A program made the position numbers and the translations under genes. Below, piece by piece: positions 45,268 to 54,058 of a DNA stretch of 64,000 nt. Each line of letters opens with the position of its first letter. Within the stretch, counting starts at the first letter, position 1. A model generated the notes under the pieces. It was given only the letters and a program-made list of their open reading frames with translations. It was not told the DNA's origin and made no database searches. The stretch comes from Lysobacter sp. K5869 (lineage in GTDB: Bacteria; Pseudomonadota; Gammaproteobacteria; Xanthomonadales; Xanthomonadaceae): NCBI RefSeq assembly GCF_018847975.1, contig NZ_CP072597.1, forward strand, positions 2,147,001-2,211,000, written 5' to 3'.

Positions 45268-47523
45268 ATGAAGCAACGAACCAAGCAATTCGCTACCCAC
45301 GCCCTGGCGGCCGCGATCATCGCCACCCAGCTGGCCTCGTGCGCCAGCGTGGTGTCTCCGAAGGTCAAGCGCGACGGCGATCCGCGCGCCATGAAGGGCT
45401 CGGGCGAGGAGCAGGCCGGCGTGCGCATCGTGCGCAACGGGGTCGAGCAAGAGCCGTTGCCGGCCAAGACCGACGAGGAAGGCCCCAAGGCGCAGATCCG
45501 CCGCGGCACCGGTCAGGTCATCAACCGCAGCGCCGCGTCCAAGCCGCCGCCGGGCCTGCCCGGGACCACCGGCACCGCCTCGTTCAACTTCGAGGGCGAA
45601 TCGCTGCACGCGGTGGTCAAGGCCATCCTCGGCGAGATGCTCGGCCAGAACTACGTGATCGCGCCGGGCGTGCAGGGCACGGTGACGCTGGCCACGCCCA
45701 AGCAGGTCAACGCTTCCGAAGCGATGAACCTGCTGGAGATGGTGCTGAGCTGGAACAATGCGCGGCTGATCTACAGCGGCGGCCGCTACAACATCGTGCC
45801 GGCCGATCAGGCGCTGCCGGGCAACGTGTCGGCGCGCACCGGCAGCGCGGAGAACGCGCGCGGCTTCGAGGTGCGCACGGTGCCGCTGAAGTACGTCTCG
45901 GCCACCGAGATGGAGAAGATCCTCAAGCCGTACGCGCGCCCGAACGCGATCGTCAACGTCGACAACGCGCGCAACGTCATCACCGTCGGCGGCACCCGCT
46001 CCGAGCTCGAGAACTACCTGCGCACGATCGAGGTGTTCGACGTCGACTGGCTGTCGGGCATGTCGGTGGGCGTGTTCCCGCTGCAGTCGGGCAAGGCCAG
46101 CAAGGTCGTGGCCGATCTGGAGAAAGTGTTCGGCGAACAGGGCAAGTCGCCGGTGTCGGGCATGTTCCGCTTCATGCCGATCGAGGGCGCCAACGCGGTG
46201 ATGGTGATCACCCCGCAGGCCGAGTACCTGGACGACATCAAGGACTGGCTCGACCGCATCGACAGCGCCGGCGACGGCGTGCAGCTGTACACGCAGGAAC
46301 TCAAGTACATCAAGGCCAAGGATCTGGCCGATCGCTTGGCGGAAGTGTTCGGCGCCGGCCGCAGCGGCGGCGGTGGCGGCGGCGAAGGCTCGCCCTCGCT
46401 GATGCCGGGCCTGGAATCGACCGAGCTGCGCGACAACGGCAGCGGCACCTCCAGCGCCGACATCGGCAAGAGCGGCAGCGACAGCAGCGGCCTGGGCTCG
46501 TCCGGCAGCAGCGGCGGCGGCCTCGGCAACGGCGCCTCGCTCGGCCAGCGCCAGGCCGGCAACGGCGCGGTGACGCTGGAAGTCGACGGCGCCAAGGTCG
46601 GCGTGGCCGCGGTCGAAGAGACCAATTCGATCCTGGTGCGCGCCACGCCGCAGGCGTGGAAGTCGATCCGCAACGTGATCGACAAGCTCGACGTGATGCC
46701 GATGCAGGTGCACATCGAGGCGCAGGTGGCCGAGGTCGAACTCACCGGCGACCTGTCCTACGGCGTGAACTGGTTCCTCGAGCAGGCGGCGACCGACAAC
46801 GGCTTCCCCAACCTCAACCGCCGGACCAATCCGGATGTGCCGCTGAAGTGGAGCACGATCGCCGCCAGCATCGGCGGCAAGTCCGGAGACGGCCTGTCGT
46901 GGAGCCTGGTCAAGAACGGCGCGGCCGCGGTGCTCAGCGCGCTGGACAAGGTCACCGACGTGCATCTGCTGCAGACGCCCTCGGTGTTCGTGCGCAACAA
47001 CGCCGAAGCCTCGCTCAACGTCGGCACGCGCATTCCGATCGAATCGGTGTCGGTCAACACCGGCGTCGGCAACAACAACACCTATAGCCAGGTGCAGTAC
47101 CTCGATACCGGCGTGATCCTCAAGGTGCGGCCGCGGGTCAGCCGCGACGGCATGGTGTTCATGGACATCGTGCAGGAAGTCAGCTCGGTCGGCGCGCCGC
47201 TCAACAACAACAGCACCAACGTCACCATCAACAACCGCAAGCTCAAGACCGAGGCGGCGGTGCAGAGCGGCGAGACCGTGCTGCTGGCCGGCCTGATCAA
47301 CGACGAGACCCGCCGCACCGGCGCCGGCCTGCCGGGCCTGAGCCGGATCCCGGTGTTGGGCGGCTTGTTCGGCAAGCAGGGCTCGGCCACGACCCGGCGC
47401 GAGACCATCATCCTGTTGACCCCGACCTTGGTGCGCAGCCCGCAGGAATCGCGCAACCTCACCGACGAGTACAGCCGCCGCTTCCGCGCGATGGAACCGT
47501 TGAACCCGAAGAAAAAGAAGTAA
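45268..47523 (+). CDS. gspD: Type II secretion secretin GspD (lipoprotein)
   Basis: Outer-membrane channel (751 residues). The signal peptide ends in lipobox LASC, so it is a lipid-anchored secretin like XpsD. N0 domain (FNFEGESLHAVVKAILGEML), N1-N3 repeats and the secretin domain (LDTGVILKVRPRVSRDG, and the VPVLGGLFGKQ loop followed by TTRRETIILLTPTLV) are in order. A glycine/serine-rich insertion of about 65 residues (positions about 363-430) interrupts N3. The ATG at 45268 is chosen; an in-frame GTG lies three codons upstream. A strong terminator follows. Confidence 0.96.
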   Translation: MKQRTKQFATHALAAAIIATQLASCASVVSPKVKRDGDPRAMKGSGEEQAGVRIVRNGVEQEPLPAKTDEEGPKAQIRRGTGQVINRSAASKPPPGLPGTTGTASFNFEGESLHAVVKAILGEMLGQNYVIAPGVQGTVTLATPKQVNASEAMNLLEMVLSWNNARLIYSGGRYNIVPADQALPGNVSARTGSAENARGFEVRTVPLKYVSATEMEKILKPYARPNAIVNVDNARNVITVGGTRSELENYLRTIEVFDVDWLSGMSVGVFPLQSGKASKVVADLEKVFGEQGKSPVSGMFRFMPIEGANAVMVITPQAEYLDDIKDWLDRIDSAGDGVQLYTQELKYIKAKDLADRLAEVFGAGRSGGGGGGEGSPSLMPGLESTELRDNGSGTSSADIGKSGSDSSGLGSSGSSGGGLGNGASLGQRQAGNGAVTLEVDGAKVGVAAVEETNSILVRATPQAWKSIRNVIDKLDVMPMQVHIEAQVAEVELTGDLSYGVNWFLEQAATDNGFPNLNRRTNPDVPLKWSTIAASIGGKSGDGLSWSLVKNGAAAVLSALDKVTDVHLLQTPSVFVRNNAEASLNVGTRIPIESVSVNTGVGNNNTYSQVQYLDTGVILKVRPRVSRDGMVFMDIVQEVSSVGAPLNNNSTNVTINNRKLKTEAAVQSGETVLLAGLINDETRRTGAGLPGLSRIPVLGGLFGKQGSATTRRETIILLTPTLVRSPQESRNLTDEYSRRFRAMEPLNPKKKK

Positions 47524-47556
47524 GCCGCACCGCCGCGCGGCGGCGCACGCGAGCGC

Positions 47557-47587
47557 ACGGGGCCGGCTTGCCGGCCCCGTTGTTTTT
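47557..47587 (+). terminator. Terminator of the T2SS operon
   Basis: An ACGGGGCCGGC / GCCGGCCCCGT stem is followed by TGTTTTT, 35 bases beyond the gspD stop. Confidence 0.9.
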
Positions 47588-47624
47588 GCGCGGCGCCCGG
47601 TCGCGTTCTGCGCGGTTTTTCATA

Positions 47625-47756
47625 GGGTCGGCGCGAGCCGCGACCGCGCAGCTTCAAGCCGCACCGTGGCCTCGATGCCGTCGCGGGCATCGCTATGCCG
47701 TGCGGCTTGCGCCGCGTTGGCATTGGCGCGATCGCGGCGTGCGCCGCTCCTGCGGA
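47625..47756. repeat. Degenerate REP pair
   Basis: A left arm with GGTCGGCGCGAGCCGCGACC (47625 onward) and a right arm with CGCGGCGTGCGCCGCTCCTG (ending near 47754) resemble the GTAG-type REP pairs with several mismatches and a lost GTAG head. An inner AAGCCGCAC / GTGCGGCTT inverted repeat lies between. The rest of the gap to 48056 is GC-rich without a credible gene. Confidence 0.55.
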
Positions 47757-48056
47757 AGCAGACCGACGGCATCGCGATCCGGCGCGAAGGCCAAGCCGGC
47801 GATGCCGCGGACGAGGCGCGCGCGCGCCGCTGACGCCGCCATCACCCGCAAGCGGCCGCGATCCCGCACACTATGGGCCGTCCCGCACCGACGCCCCGAT
47901 GGCCGATCGCCGCACGCCCCCGCCGACGCAACGCCGCGCCGCCGCTTCCGCGGCGCGCGCCGTCCGCGTCGCGGTGCGCCGCGCCGGCGGCCGTGCATGG
48001 CGCGCGAACGCGGTCGCGGCCTGCGCCCGCGGCGGCCCGCGCGCGGAGCCTTCGCG

Positions 48057-48896
48057 ATGACCGACCTGCCGATCGTGGTGGTCCCGGTCGGCGTCGACGA
48101 CGACGCCCTCGACGCCTGCCTCGCCGCGCTCGACGCCTGCACCCCGCCCGGCGCGCGGGTGTGGCTGGCCGACGACGCCCAGACCGGCCCGCGCGGCTAC
48201 GCCATCGTCGAACGCTGGCTGCAAAGCACCCGCCTGCGCGCCGATTACAGCCGGCGCCAGCGCCCGGTCGGCGAGGTCGCGCACCTGGACGAAATCCTCA
48301 AGGCCTGCGGCGACGCCGACGTCGCCGTGCTCGCCGCCGACGCGGTGCCGGCGCCGGGCTGGCTGACCCGCTTGCAGGCCGCCTTCGCCGCCGACGGCGC
48401 GATCGCCTCGGCGACGCCGTGGTGCAACGCCGGCGAAGCCGCGTCGTGGCCGCGCATCGGCGAGATCGACCCGGCCCCCGACGCCGGCGACGCCGAACGG
48501 CTGGCGCGCGCGCTGGCGCAGATGCCGGCCGCGCACCCGGAACTGCCGGCCGCGGTGAGCCACGCCGTGCTGCTGCGCGGCGCCGCGCGCCGCCGCGCCG
48601 GCGGCCTCGACGCCGAGAGTTACGGCTCCTGGTACGCCGCGCTCACCGACCTGTCGTTGCGCCTGTCCGGCCTGGGCTGGCGCAACGTGCTGTGCGATAC
48701 CGCATTCGTCGCCCGCGCCGGGGAAGGCCGGCCGAGCGACGGCGACATGGACGCGCTGGCCGCGCGCTGGCCCGACTGGCATGCGCGCCTGGCCCATTTC
48801 CTCATGCAGGACCCGCTGCGCGACCTGCGCCAACGACTCGCCGACCGCCTGACCCAGGTCGGCCCACCGGACATGCAACGTGATCTCTTCCTCTGA
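48057..48896 (+). CDS. Glycosyltransferase family 2-like protein
   Basis: A 279-residue protein with a GT-A-like N-terminus (IVVVPVGVDDDALDACLAAL, then VWLADDA) and a segment in the place of the DxD region (VAVLAADAVPAPGWLTRL). The C-terminal half is less conserved. It overlaps the next glycosyltransferase gene by 17 bases, so the two are coupled and may act on the same glycan. Donor and acceptor are unknown. The start at 48057 is preferred; longer forms run through REP sequence. Confidence 0.75.
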   Translation: MTDLPIVVVPVGVDDDALDACLAALDACTPPGARVWLADDAQTGPRGYAIVERWLQSTRLRADYSRRQRPVGEVAHLDEILKACGDADVAVLAADAVPAPGWLTRLQAAFAADGAIASATPWCNAGEAASWPRIGEIDPAPDAGDAERLARALAQMPAAHPELPAAVSHAVLLRGAARRRAGGLDAESYGSWYAALTDLSLRLSGLGWRNVLCDTAFVARAGEGRPSDGDMDALAARWPDWHARLAHFLMQDPLRDLRQRLADRLTQVGPPDMQRDLFL

Positions 48897-49761
48897 CCCC
48901 GCCGCGCGCGCCGTCTTCAAGGCCGTGGTGGTCAGCTACCGCAGCGCCGCGACCATCGACGAATGCCTGGAGCGCCTGCGCGCCTGCGACGGCGTCGGCG
49001 CGATCCGCGTGGTCGACAACCAATCCGACGACGGCACCCTCGACATCGTCCAGCGCCAGGCCTCGCTCGACCCGCGCCTGCGCTTCATCGCCAACCCCGA
49101 CAACCCCGGCTTCTCGGTCGGCTGCAACCAAGGCGCGGCCGATCTGGAACCGGCGCCGGACGAGGACGACTGGCTCGCCTTCGTCAATCCCGATTGCATG
49201 GTCGAACCCGACACGCTGCGCCGCCTGCACGCGCTCGGCGCGCCGCTGGGCGATTGCCTGCTCAGCGCCGATCTGGTCAACGAACAAGGCGAGCGCGACG
49301 CCGCGGTGCGCCGGCGCGACCCGGATTTCGGCGCGATGCTCGCCGGCATCCTGCGCCCCTGGGCGGCGCCGAAGATGGCGGTGGCGCCGGACGACAGCCA
49401 GCCTCTGCAGGAAGTGCAGGCCACCTCCGGCGCGCTGATGCTGATGCCGCGCGAACTGTTCGCGCGCATCGGCGGTTTCGACGAAGGCTATCGCCTGCAC
49501 GCCGAAGACCTCGACCTGTGCCGGCGCGTGCGCGAAGCCGGCGGCGTGGTCGCGGTCGCCAACGGCATCCGCGTGGTCCACGTGCGCGGCGTGTCGAGCC
49601 GCTCGCGGCCGTTCTTCGTCGAATGGAACAAGCACCGCGGGCTGTGGCGGTATTTCCGCAAGTTCGAAGCGCCGCGGCGCGGCGCGCTGGTGCGCGCGGG
49701 GGTGTTCGCGGCGATCTGGTTGCGGTTTCCGATCGCGGCCTTGCGCGCGGCGTTGCGCTGA
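48880..49761 (+). CDS. Glycosyltransferase family 2 (rhamnosyltransferase-like)
   Basis: GT2 inverting glycosyltransferase (293 residues). The N-terminal nucleotide-binding motif (AVVVSYRSAATIDECLERL, VVDNQSDDGT), the metal-binding DxD equivalent (AFVNPDCMVEPD) and the acceptor region (GFDEGYRLHAEDLDLCRR) are as in WbbL-type dTDP-rhamnosyl transferases. It starts at GTG 48880. It forms a two-gene unit with the preceding protein. No other polysaccharide genes are adjacent, so its role in O-antigen or another glycan is open. Confidence 0.88.
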   Translation: MISSSDPAARAVFKAVVVSYRSAATIDECLERLRACDGVGAIRVVDNQSDDGTLDIVQRQASLDPRLRFIANPDNPGFSVGCNQGAADLEPAPDEDDWLAFVNPDCMVEPDTLRRLHALGAPLGDCLLSADLVNEQGERDAAVRRRDPDFGAMLAGILRPWAAPKMAVAPDDSQPLQEVQATSGALMLMPRELFARIGGFDEGYRLHAEDLDLCRRVREAGGVVAVANGIRVVHVRGVSSRSRPFFVEWNKHRGLWRYFRKFEAPRRGALVRAGVFAAIWLRFPIAALRAALR

Positions 49762-49824
49762 GCCAGCGGTTTCGCGGCGCCGCGCCGCGGTTCGACGCTC
49801 TCGCGCGCCGCACGCGCGAAGGCC

Positions 49825-50574
49825 TCAGCTCGCGATCATCTTGACCGAGATCGCCAGCGCCACGCAGACCATCACCGCGCGGATCAGGCGGGTACCGCTG
49901 CGCACCACCAGGCGCGCGCCGATCGCGCCGCCGACGATCTGTCCGCACAGCATCGCCAGCCCCACCTCGAACACGATCGCGCCCTTGGCCAGGAAGAACA
50001 GCAGCGCGGCCAGGTTGCTGCAGAAGTTCAGCACCTTGGCCTGGGCGGTGGCGCGGATCATGTTGTAGCCCAGCAGCATCACCGCCGAAATCGCGAAGAA
50101 GGTGCCGGTGCCGGGGCCGAAGAAGCCGTCGTAGAAACCGATCGTCAGCGCCACGAAGACCGCGTAGGCGCCCTGCGAGATCCGGCCCTCGCGGTCCTCG
50201 CTGCCGACGCTGGGCGCGAACACGAAGTACAGGGCGAAACCGATCAGCAGCACCGGGATCAGATAGCTCAGGATCGAACTGTCGATCCGGGTCAGGGCGA
50301 AGCCGCCGAGCAGCGAGCCGGCGAAGGTGGCCGCCATCGCTGGACGGATGTCGGCGAGCCGCACCTGCTTGAGCCGGATGAAATGGACGCTGGCCGAAAA
50401 CGAGCCCGCGACCGCGCCGAGCTTGTTGGTGGCGATCGCCGCGGCCGGCGGCATGCCGAACGCGAGCAGGGCCGGCAAGGTGATCAGCCCGCCGCCGCCG
50501 GCGATCGAATCGATGCAGCCGGCAAGGATGGAGATGAAGAACAAAGCCAACAGGATGTCGTACGAGAACTCCAT
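49825..50574 (-). CDS. TSUP/TauE-SafE family membrane transporter
   Basis: A 249-residue protein with seven to eight hydrophobic helices, of the sulfite exporter TauE/SafE (TSUP) family. Typical motifs are GCIDSIAGGGGLITLPALL near the N-terminus and GFYDGFFGPGTGTFFAI in the second half, which mark the two repeated halves. Members move sulfite, sulfoacetate or related anions. The substrate is not predictable here. It lies alone, convergent with the glycosyltransferase pair. Confidence 0.92.
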   Translation of the reverse strand: MEFSYDILLALFFISILAGCIDSIAGGGGLITLPALLAFGMPPAAAIATNKLGAVAGSFSASVHFIRLKQVRLADIRPAMAATFAGSLLGGFALTRIDSSILSYLIPVLLIGFALYFVFAPSVGSEDREGRISQGAYAVFVALTIGFYDGFFGPGTGTFFAISAVMLLGYNMIRATAQAKVLNFCSNLAALLFFLAKGAIVFEVGLAMLCGQIVGGAIGARLVVRSGTRLIRAVMVCVALAISVKMIAS

Positions 50575-50652
50575 CGCGCGCTCCGATATCGAGCGCGTAT
50601 TCTCGCCGCAACGACGGGGCCGCTCAACGCATCGGGCCTGCGCGGCGCGCGC

Positions 50653-51606
50653 TTACAGCCACATCAGGTCGTGTCCGATCACCAACTCGCCCTTGAAGTG
50701 CGGCGCCACCGCCGCGCGCCACACCGCGTCGGTCAGCGAGGCATCGCCGCCGGGCACGAAGTGATTGAGCACCAATGTCTTCACCCCCGCCGCGGTCGCC
50801 ACGCGCCCGACTTGCTCGGCGGTGGTGTGGCTGTCGAGCAAATGCTGGCGCAAGCGCGCCGCCTGCGGTTCGCTGGCGATCAGCTTCTCCAGCGCCGGCA
50901 GGTACATGACTTCGTGCACCAGCACATCGGCGCCGCGCACCAGTTCGATCAAGGCCTCGCTCGGCCGCGTGTCGCCGGAGAACACCACCGAGCGGTCGGC
51001 GGTGTCGAAGCGATAGGCGAAGGCCGGGCGCAGCGGCGGATGCTCGACCACGGCGGCGCGCACGCGCGCGCGTTCGTCGCGCATCACCTCGCCGCCGGCG
51101 CGCAGCTCGTGAGCGCGGATCAGCGTGGCCGGATCGGGCCGGCCTTCGTCGGCGATGCGGGTGCGGATGTCGACGTCGTTCATGCGCAGGAACTGCCGGG
51201 TCATGCGCTTGAGCGGCGGTGGGCCCCAGGTATCGACCGGCGTGCGCAGGTCCGCGGCCCAAGCGAGCAGCAACACGTTGCCGTAGTCGGCGTTGTGGTC
51301 GGAATGATGATGGGTGACGAATACGCCGCGCAGCGCGCCCGGGCGCAGTCCCGCCAGCGCCAGTTGCCGGGCCACGCCGTTGCCGCAATCCACCAGATAG
51401 ACCGCGTCGCCGACCACCACCGCGCTGGCCGGCGCCGCGCGCAGCGCCTTGGGCGTGGGGCCGCCGGCGGTGCCGAGCAGGACGATGCGGGTGCGTGCGG
51501 ACGCCGCCGCGGCGAGGCCGGGCAGGGCGGCGGCGCCGAGCGCGGCCAGCGAGGCGGCCAGCACCCGGCGGCGGGCGGGAGAAGCGGGAGCGGCGGGCGA
51601 TTCCAT
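50653..51606 (-). CDS. Exported metallo-beta-lactamase-fold hydrolase
   Basis: A 317-residue MBL-fold protein. An RRR-containing N-terminus and a long hydrophobic segment (VLAASLAALGAAALPGLAAA) indicate export, possibly by Tat. The zinc-binding HxHxDH motif is THHHSDHN, with further ligands in VVFSGDTRP and LNHFVPGG. The overall layout resembles the RNase Z/arylsulfatase-like branch, but export argues against a tRNA role. The physiological substrate is unknown. Confidence 0.88.
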   Translation of the reverse strand: MESPAAPASPARRRVLAASLAALGAAALPGLAAAASARTRIVLLGTAGGPTPKALRAAPASAVVVGDAVYLVDCGNGVARQLALAGLRPGALRGVFVTHHHSDHNADYGNVLLLAWAADLRTPVDTWGPPPLKRMTRQFLRMNDVDIRTRIADEGRPDPATLIRAHELRAGGEVMRDERARVRAAVVEHPPLRPAFAYRFDTADRSVVFSGDTRPSEALIELVRGADVLVHEVMYLPALEKLIASEPQAARLRQHLLDSHTTAEQVGRVATAAGVKTLVLNHFVPGGDASLTDAVWRAAVAPHFKGELVIGHDLMWL

Positions 51607-51737
51607 GCGCTTAGCCTAACCGGGCAGCGACCGTGATCGCGCTCGCGGCGTGCGGTACAGCGTGAGGCGGGCCATCACGAGGGCGTTCGTATAGTCGGCC
51701 GGGACGGGCGGGGGGCCCGGCCACGGAGGGATCGGCG

Positions 51738-52625
51738 ATGGCGTTGTCGTTGTTGAACCGATTGTTCGGCCAGCGCGCGGCGGAGCCGGCGCTCGGCGCG
51801 CTGACCCACCCGCTCGACCTGCACGCCTTCACCGAGCGCTACGCGCAAGCCCTGCGCGCGACCTGGCCGCAAGCGCAGCTGCGCATCGGCCACGGCGCGC
51901 AACTGGCCGACACCCGCATCGATTGGTCGCTGCCGGACGGTTTCGCCGACACCCGCTATGTCGGCCACAGCTATCGCCGCTACCTCGACGCGCCCGGCGC
52001 GCTGGAACAAGTGCTGGCCGAACAAGTCGCGGCCGCGCGCGAATCGCAGCGGCGCCACGCGCGCGGCGCCGAGGCCGCGCTCGACGAAGCGATCCTGCCG
52101 GTGCTGAAAACCCGCGGCTGGCACGAGGTGGCGCGGCAGCAAGCGCGCGCCATCGGCGGCGGCGCGCGCGTGGCGTTCGTGATCGAACCCTTGGTCGGCG
52201 ATCTGGTGCTGACCTTCGTGGAGGACCGGCCCGATTCGATGGATTACCTCTCGCCCGCCGAAGCCGAACGCCGCGGACTCGACCGCGAGACCTTGCGCGA
52301 ATGCGCGCTGCGCAACTTGCAGCGGTTCTTGCCGGAGCTGGACGTGCAGGGCGAAAACGGCCTGTACGCCGCGCGCCTGGACCGCAACTACGACGCCAGC
52401 ATGGCGCTGTTGTTCGAGCACTGGCGCGCGCGCGTGCCGGTGCGCGGCGAAGCGGTGTTCGCGCTGGCCGCGCGCGACGAGCTGATCGTGTGCGACAGCC
52501 AGGATCGCCACGGCCTGAGCGCGTTGCGGGCGATGGCGCAGGAGATTTCGCGCGACTCGGCCTACGGCTTGTCGGCGCAGTTGTTCGTGCATCGCGGCGG
52601 CGCGTTGCGGGTGTTCGAGGGCTGA
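51738..52625 (+). CDS. YtpQ/DUF1444-family protein, copy 1
   Basis: A 295-residue cytoplasmic protein. The N-terminus is a short amphipathic leader (MALSLLNRLFGQRAAEP). Blocks corresponding, from memory, to Bacillus YtpQ are ILPVLKTRGW, RECALRNLQRFLPEL, GLYAARLDRNYDASMALL and VFALAARDELIVCDSQD. Function is unknown. It is followed at 85 bases by a clear paralogue in the same direction. Confidence 0.75.
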   Translation: MALSLLNRLFGQRAAEPALGALTHPLDLHAFTERYAQALRATWPQAQLRIGHGAQLADTRIDWSLPDGFADTRYVGHSYRRYLDAPGALEQVLAEQVAAARESQRRHARGAEAALDEAILPVLKTRGWHEVARQQARAIGGGARVAFVIEPLVGDLVLTFVEDRPDSMDYLSPAEAERRGLDRETLRECALRNLQRFLPELDVQGENGLYAARLDRNYDASMALLFEHWRARVPVRGEAVFALAARDELIVCDSQDRHGLSALRAMAQEISRDSAYGLSAQLFVHRGGALRVFEG

Positions 52626-52710
52626 ACGGCCGGGTCGTCGCGGCGCGTTCGTGGTGCGCTGCGATACGGGGGTATAGTCGGGCCGCCCCTATGACCACAA
52701 GGAACCGGTC

Positions 52711-53580
52711 GTGTCTTTCTTCAGCAAGCTGTTCGGCCGCAAACCGGCCGCCCCCGCCGCTTCGTCCTCCGTGCTCGACCTCAAAGCCTTCGCCGAGCGT
52801 TTCGCCGGCGAACTGCGCGACGCGTTTCCCGACGCGCACATCCGCATCGTGCCCGGCGCGCAGAACGACGCGCGCATCGACGTATCGCTGCCCGGCGAAA
52901 TCCAGGCGGGGTTGCAATTGGGCAACGCCTATCAGCGTTACCTGAGCGCGCCGCAAGAGCTCGACGCCGTGCTCGCCGACCAGATGGCCTCGGTGCGCGA
53001 GATGCAGCGACGGCTCGCGTCCGACGACGCCGACGCGGGCGTGGTGTTGCCGGTGATCAAGACCCGCGAATGGCACGAGGTGGCGATGCAGCAACTGCGC
53101 GCCGCGCAACCCGAGGCCGCGCAGGCGCCGTTCCTGATCGAACCGCTGGCGGGCGATTTGATCGTGACCTACGTGGTCGACACGCCCGCCTCGATGAGCT
53201 TCCTCTCGCCGCAAGAAGCCGAGGAGCGCGAGCTGCACGGCGAAGCGCTGCGCGGGCACGCCTTGGACAATCTCGCCAAGCTGCTGCCCGAGCTGGAACT
53301 CAAGGGTGGCGGCGGCCGCTACGCCGCGCGCCTGGATCGCAATTACGACGCTGGCATGGCGTTGCTGTTCGACCGTTGGCGCGAGCGCATCGAGGTGCGC
53401 GGCGAGCCGGTGTTCGCCATCGCCGCGCGCGACGAGCTGATGGTGTGCGGCAGCGAGGACGGTGAGAGTCTGGCCGAACTGCGCGGCATCGCGCAGGAGA
53501 TTTCGCGCTCGTCGCCGTATGGTTTGTCGGCCGGGCTGTTCGTTTGGCGCGACGGCGGCTTGCGTGCGTTCGAGGGTTGA
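52711..53580 (+). CDS. YtpQ/DUF1444-family protein, copy 2
   Basis: A 289-residue paralogue of the preceding protein with the same blocks: VVLPVIKTREWHEVAMQQL, GRYAARLDRNYDAGMALLF, VFAIAARDELMVCGSED and the shared C-terminal end RxFEG. It starts at GTG 52711 with AAGGA eight bases upstream. The pair arose by tandem duplication. No catalytic motif is apparent. Confidence 0.75.
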   Translation: MSFFSKLFGRKPAAPAASSSVLDLKAFAERFAGELRDAFPDAHIRIVPGAQNDARIDVSLPGEIQAGLQLGNAYQRYLSAPQELDAVLADQMASVREMQRRLASDDADAGVVLPVIKTREWHEVAMQQLRAAQPEAAQAPFLIEPLAGDLIVTYVVDTPASMSFLSPQEAEERELHGEALRGHALDNLAKLLPELELKGGGGRYAARLDRNYDAGMALLFDRWRERIEVRGEPVFAIAARDELMVCGSEDGESLAELRGIAQEISRSSPYGLSAGLFVWRDGGLRAFEG

Positions 53581-53688
53581 GGCGGCGGGGCTTCGAGCCC
53601 GGCTCGTTTCGGTGCGGTCGCCGCGGCCGATAACGGATGCGGCGAGCCGCTGAGCGGTCGCCAGACCCAACGACCGCGATACTTCCCT

Positions 53689-53779
53689 CCGTCATGCCCG
53701 CGAAGGCGGGCATCCAGGGCTTCATCGGGGCGGGACATTGAGGTCTCTGGGGCCCCGCCTTCGCGGGGGTGACGATTCG
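53689..53779. repeat. Inverted pair of CCCGCGAAGGCGGG repeats
   Basis: GTCATGCCCGCGAAGGCGGG (about 53691-53710) and an inverted relative (CCCCGCCTTCGCGGGGGTGA, 53753-53772) lie about 40 bases apart. Each unit is itself a palindrome. It sits between convergent genes. Confidence 0.7.
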
Positions 53780-53801
53780 GGGGCGGGCCTCGCGGCGCCG
53801 C

Positions 53802-54050
53802 TCAATGCGCCGCGTCGACCAGCTCGCGTTCCAGGTCCGCCAATTCCTGCGCGGAGAAACGGTCGACGGCTTCCACGCTGGCGCCGTACGCCACGTCGAA
53901 CTTGACGTTGAAGCGGCGGCCGCGCGCGCGGCACAGGAAGACTTCGGCCTCCGGGATCGCGATGCGCTCGACGAGGTCGATCCGGCCGCGTTCGCGCAGC
54001 GCGGCCACCGCGGCCGCGACTCGATCCAGGCCCAGTTCGTCCACGCGCAC
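53802..54050 (-). CDS. Small hypothetical protein downstream of pyrF
   Basis: An 82-residue ORF reading VDELGLDRVAAAVAALRERG and then a segment with RRFNVKFDVAYGASVEAVD. Amino-acid composition is protein-like and not the arginine-rich type seen in shadow frames. It starts at GTG 54050, eight bases after the pyrF stop on the same strand, so it is probably co-transcribed. I do not recognise a family. Confidence 0.55.
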   Translation of the reverse strand: MRVDELGLDRVAAAVAALRERGRIDLVERIAIPEAEVFLCRARGRRFNVKFDVAYGASVEAVDRFSAQELADLERELVDAAH

Positions 54051-54058
54051 GCCGGCGA

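Noticed and set aside
50653..51606. MBL-fold protein as tRNA-processing RNase Z
   Set aside because: The exported N-terminus is not compatible with a cytoplasmic tRNA role, although the zinc motifs are similar.
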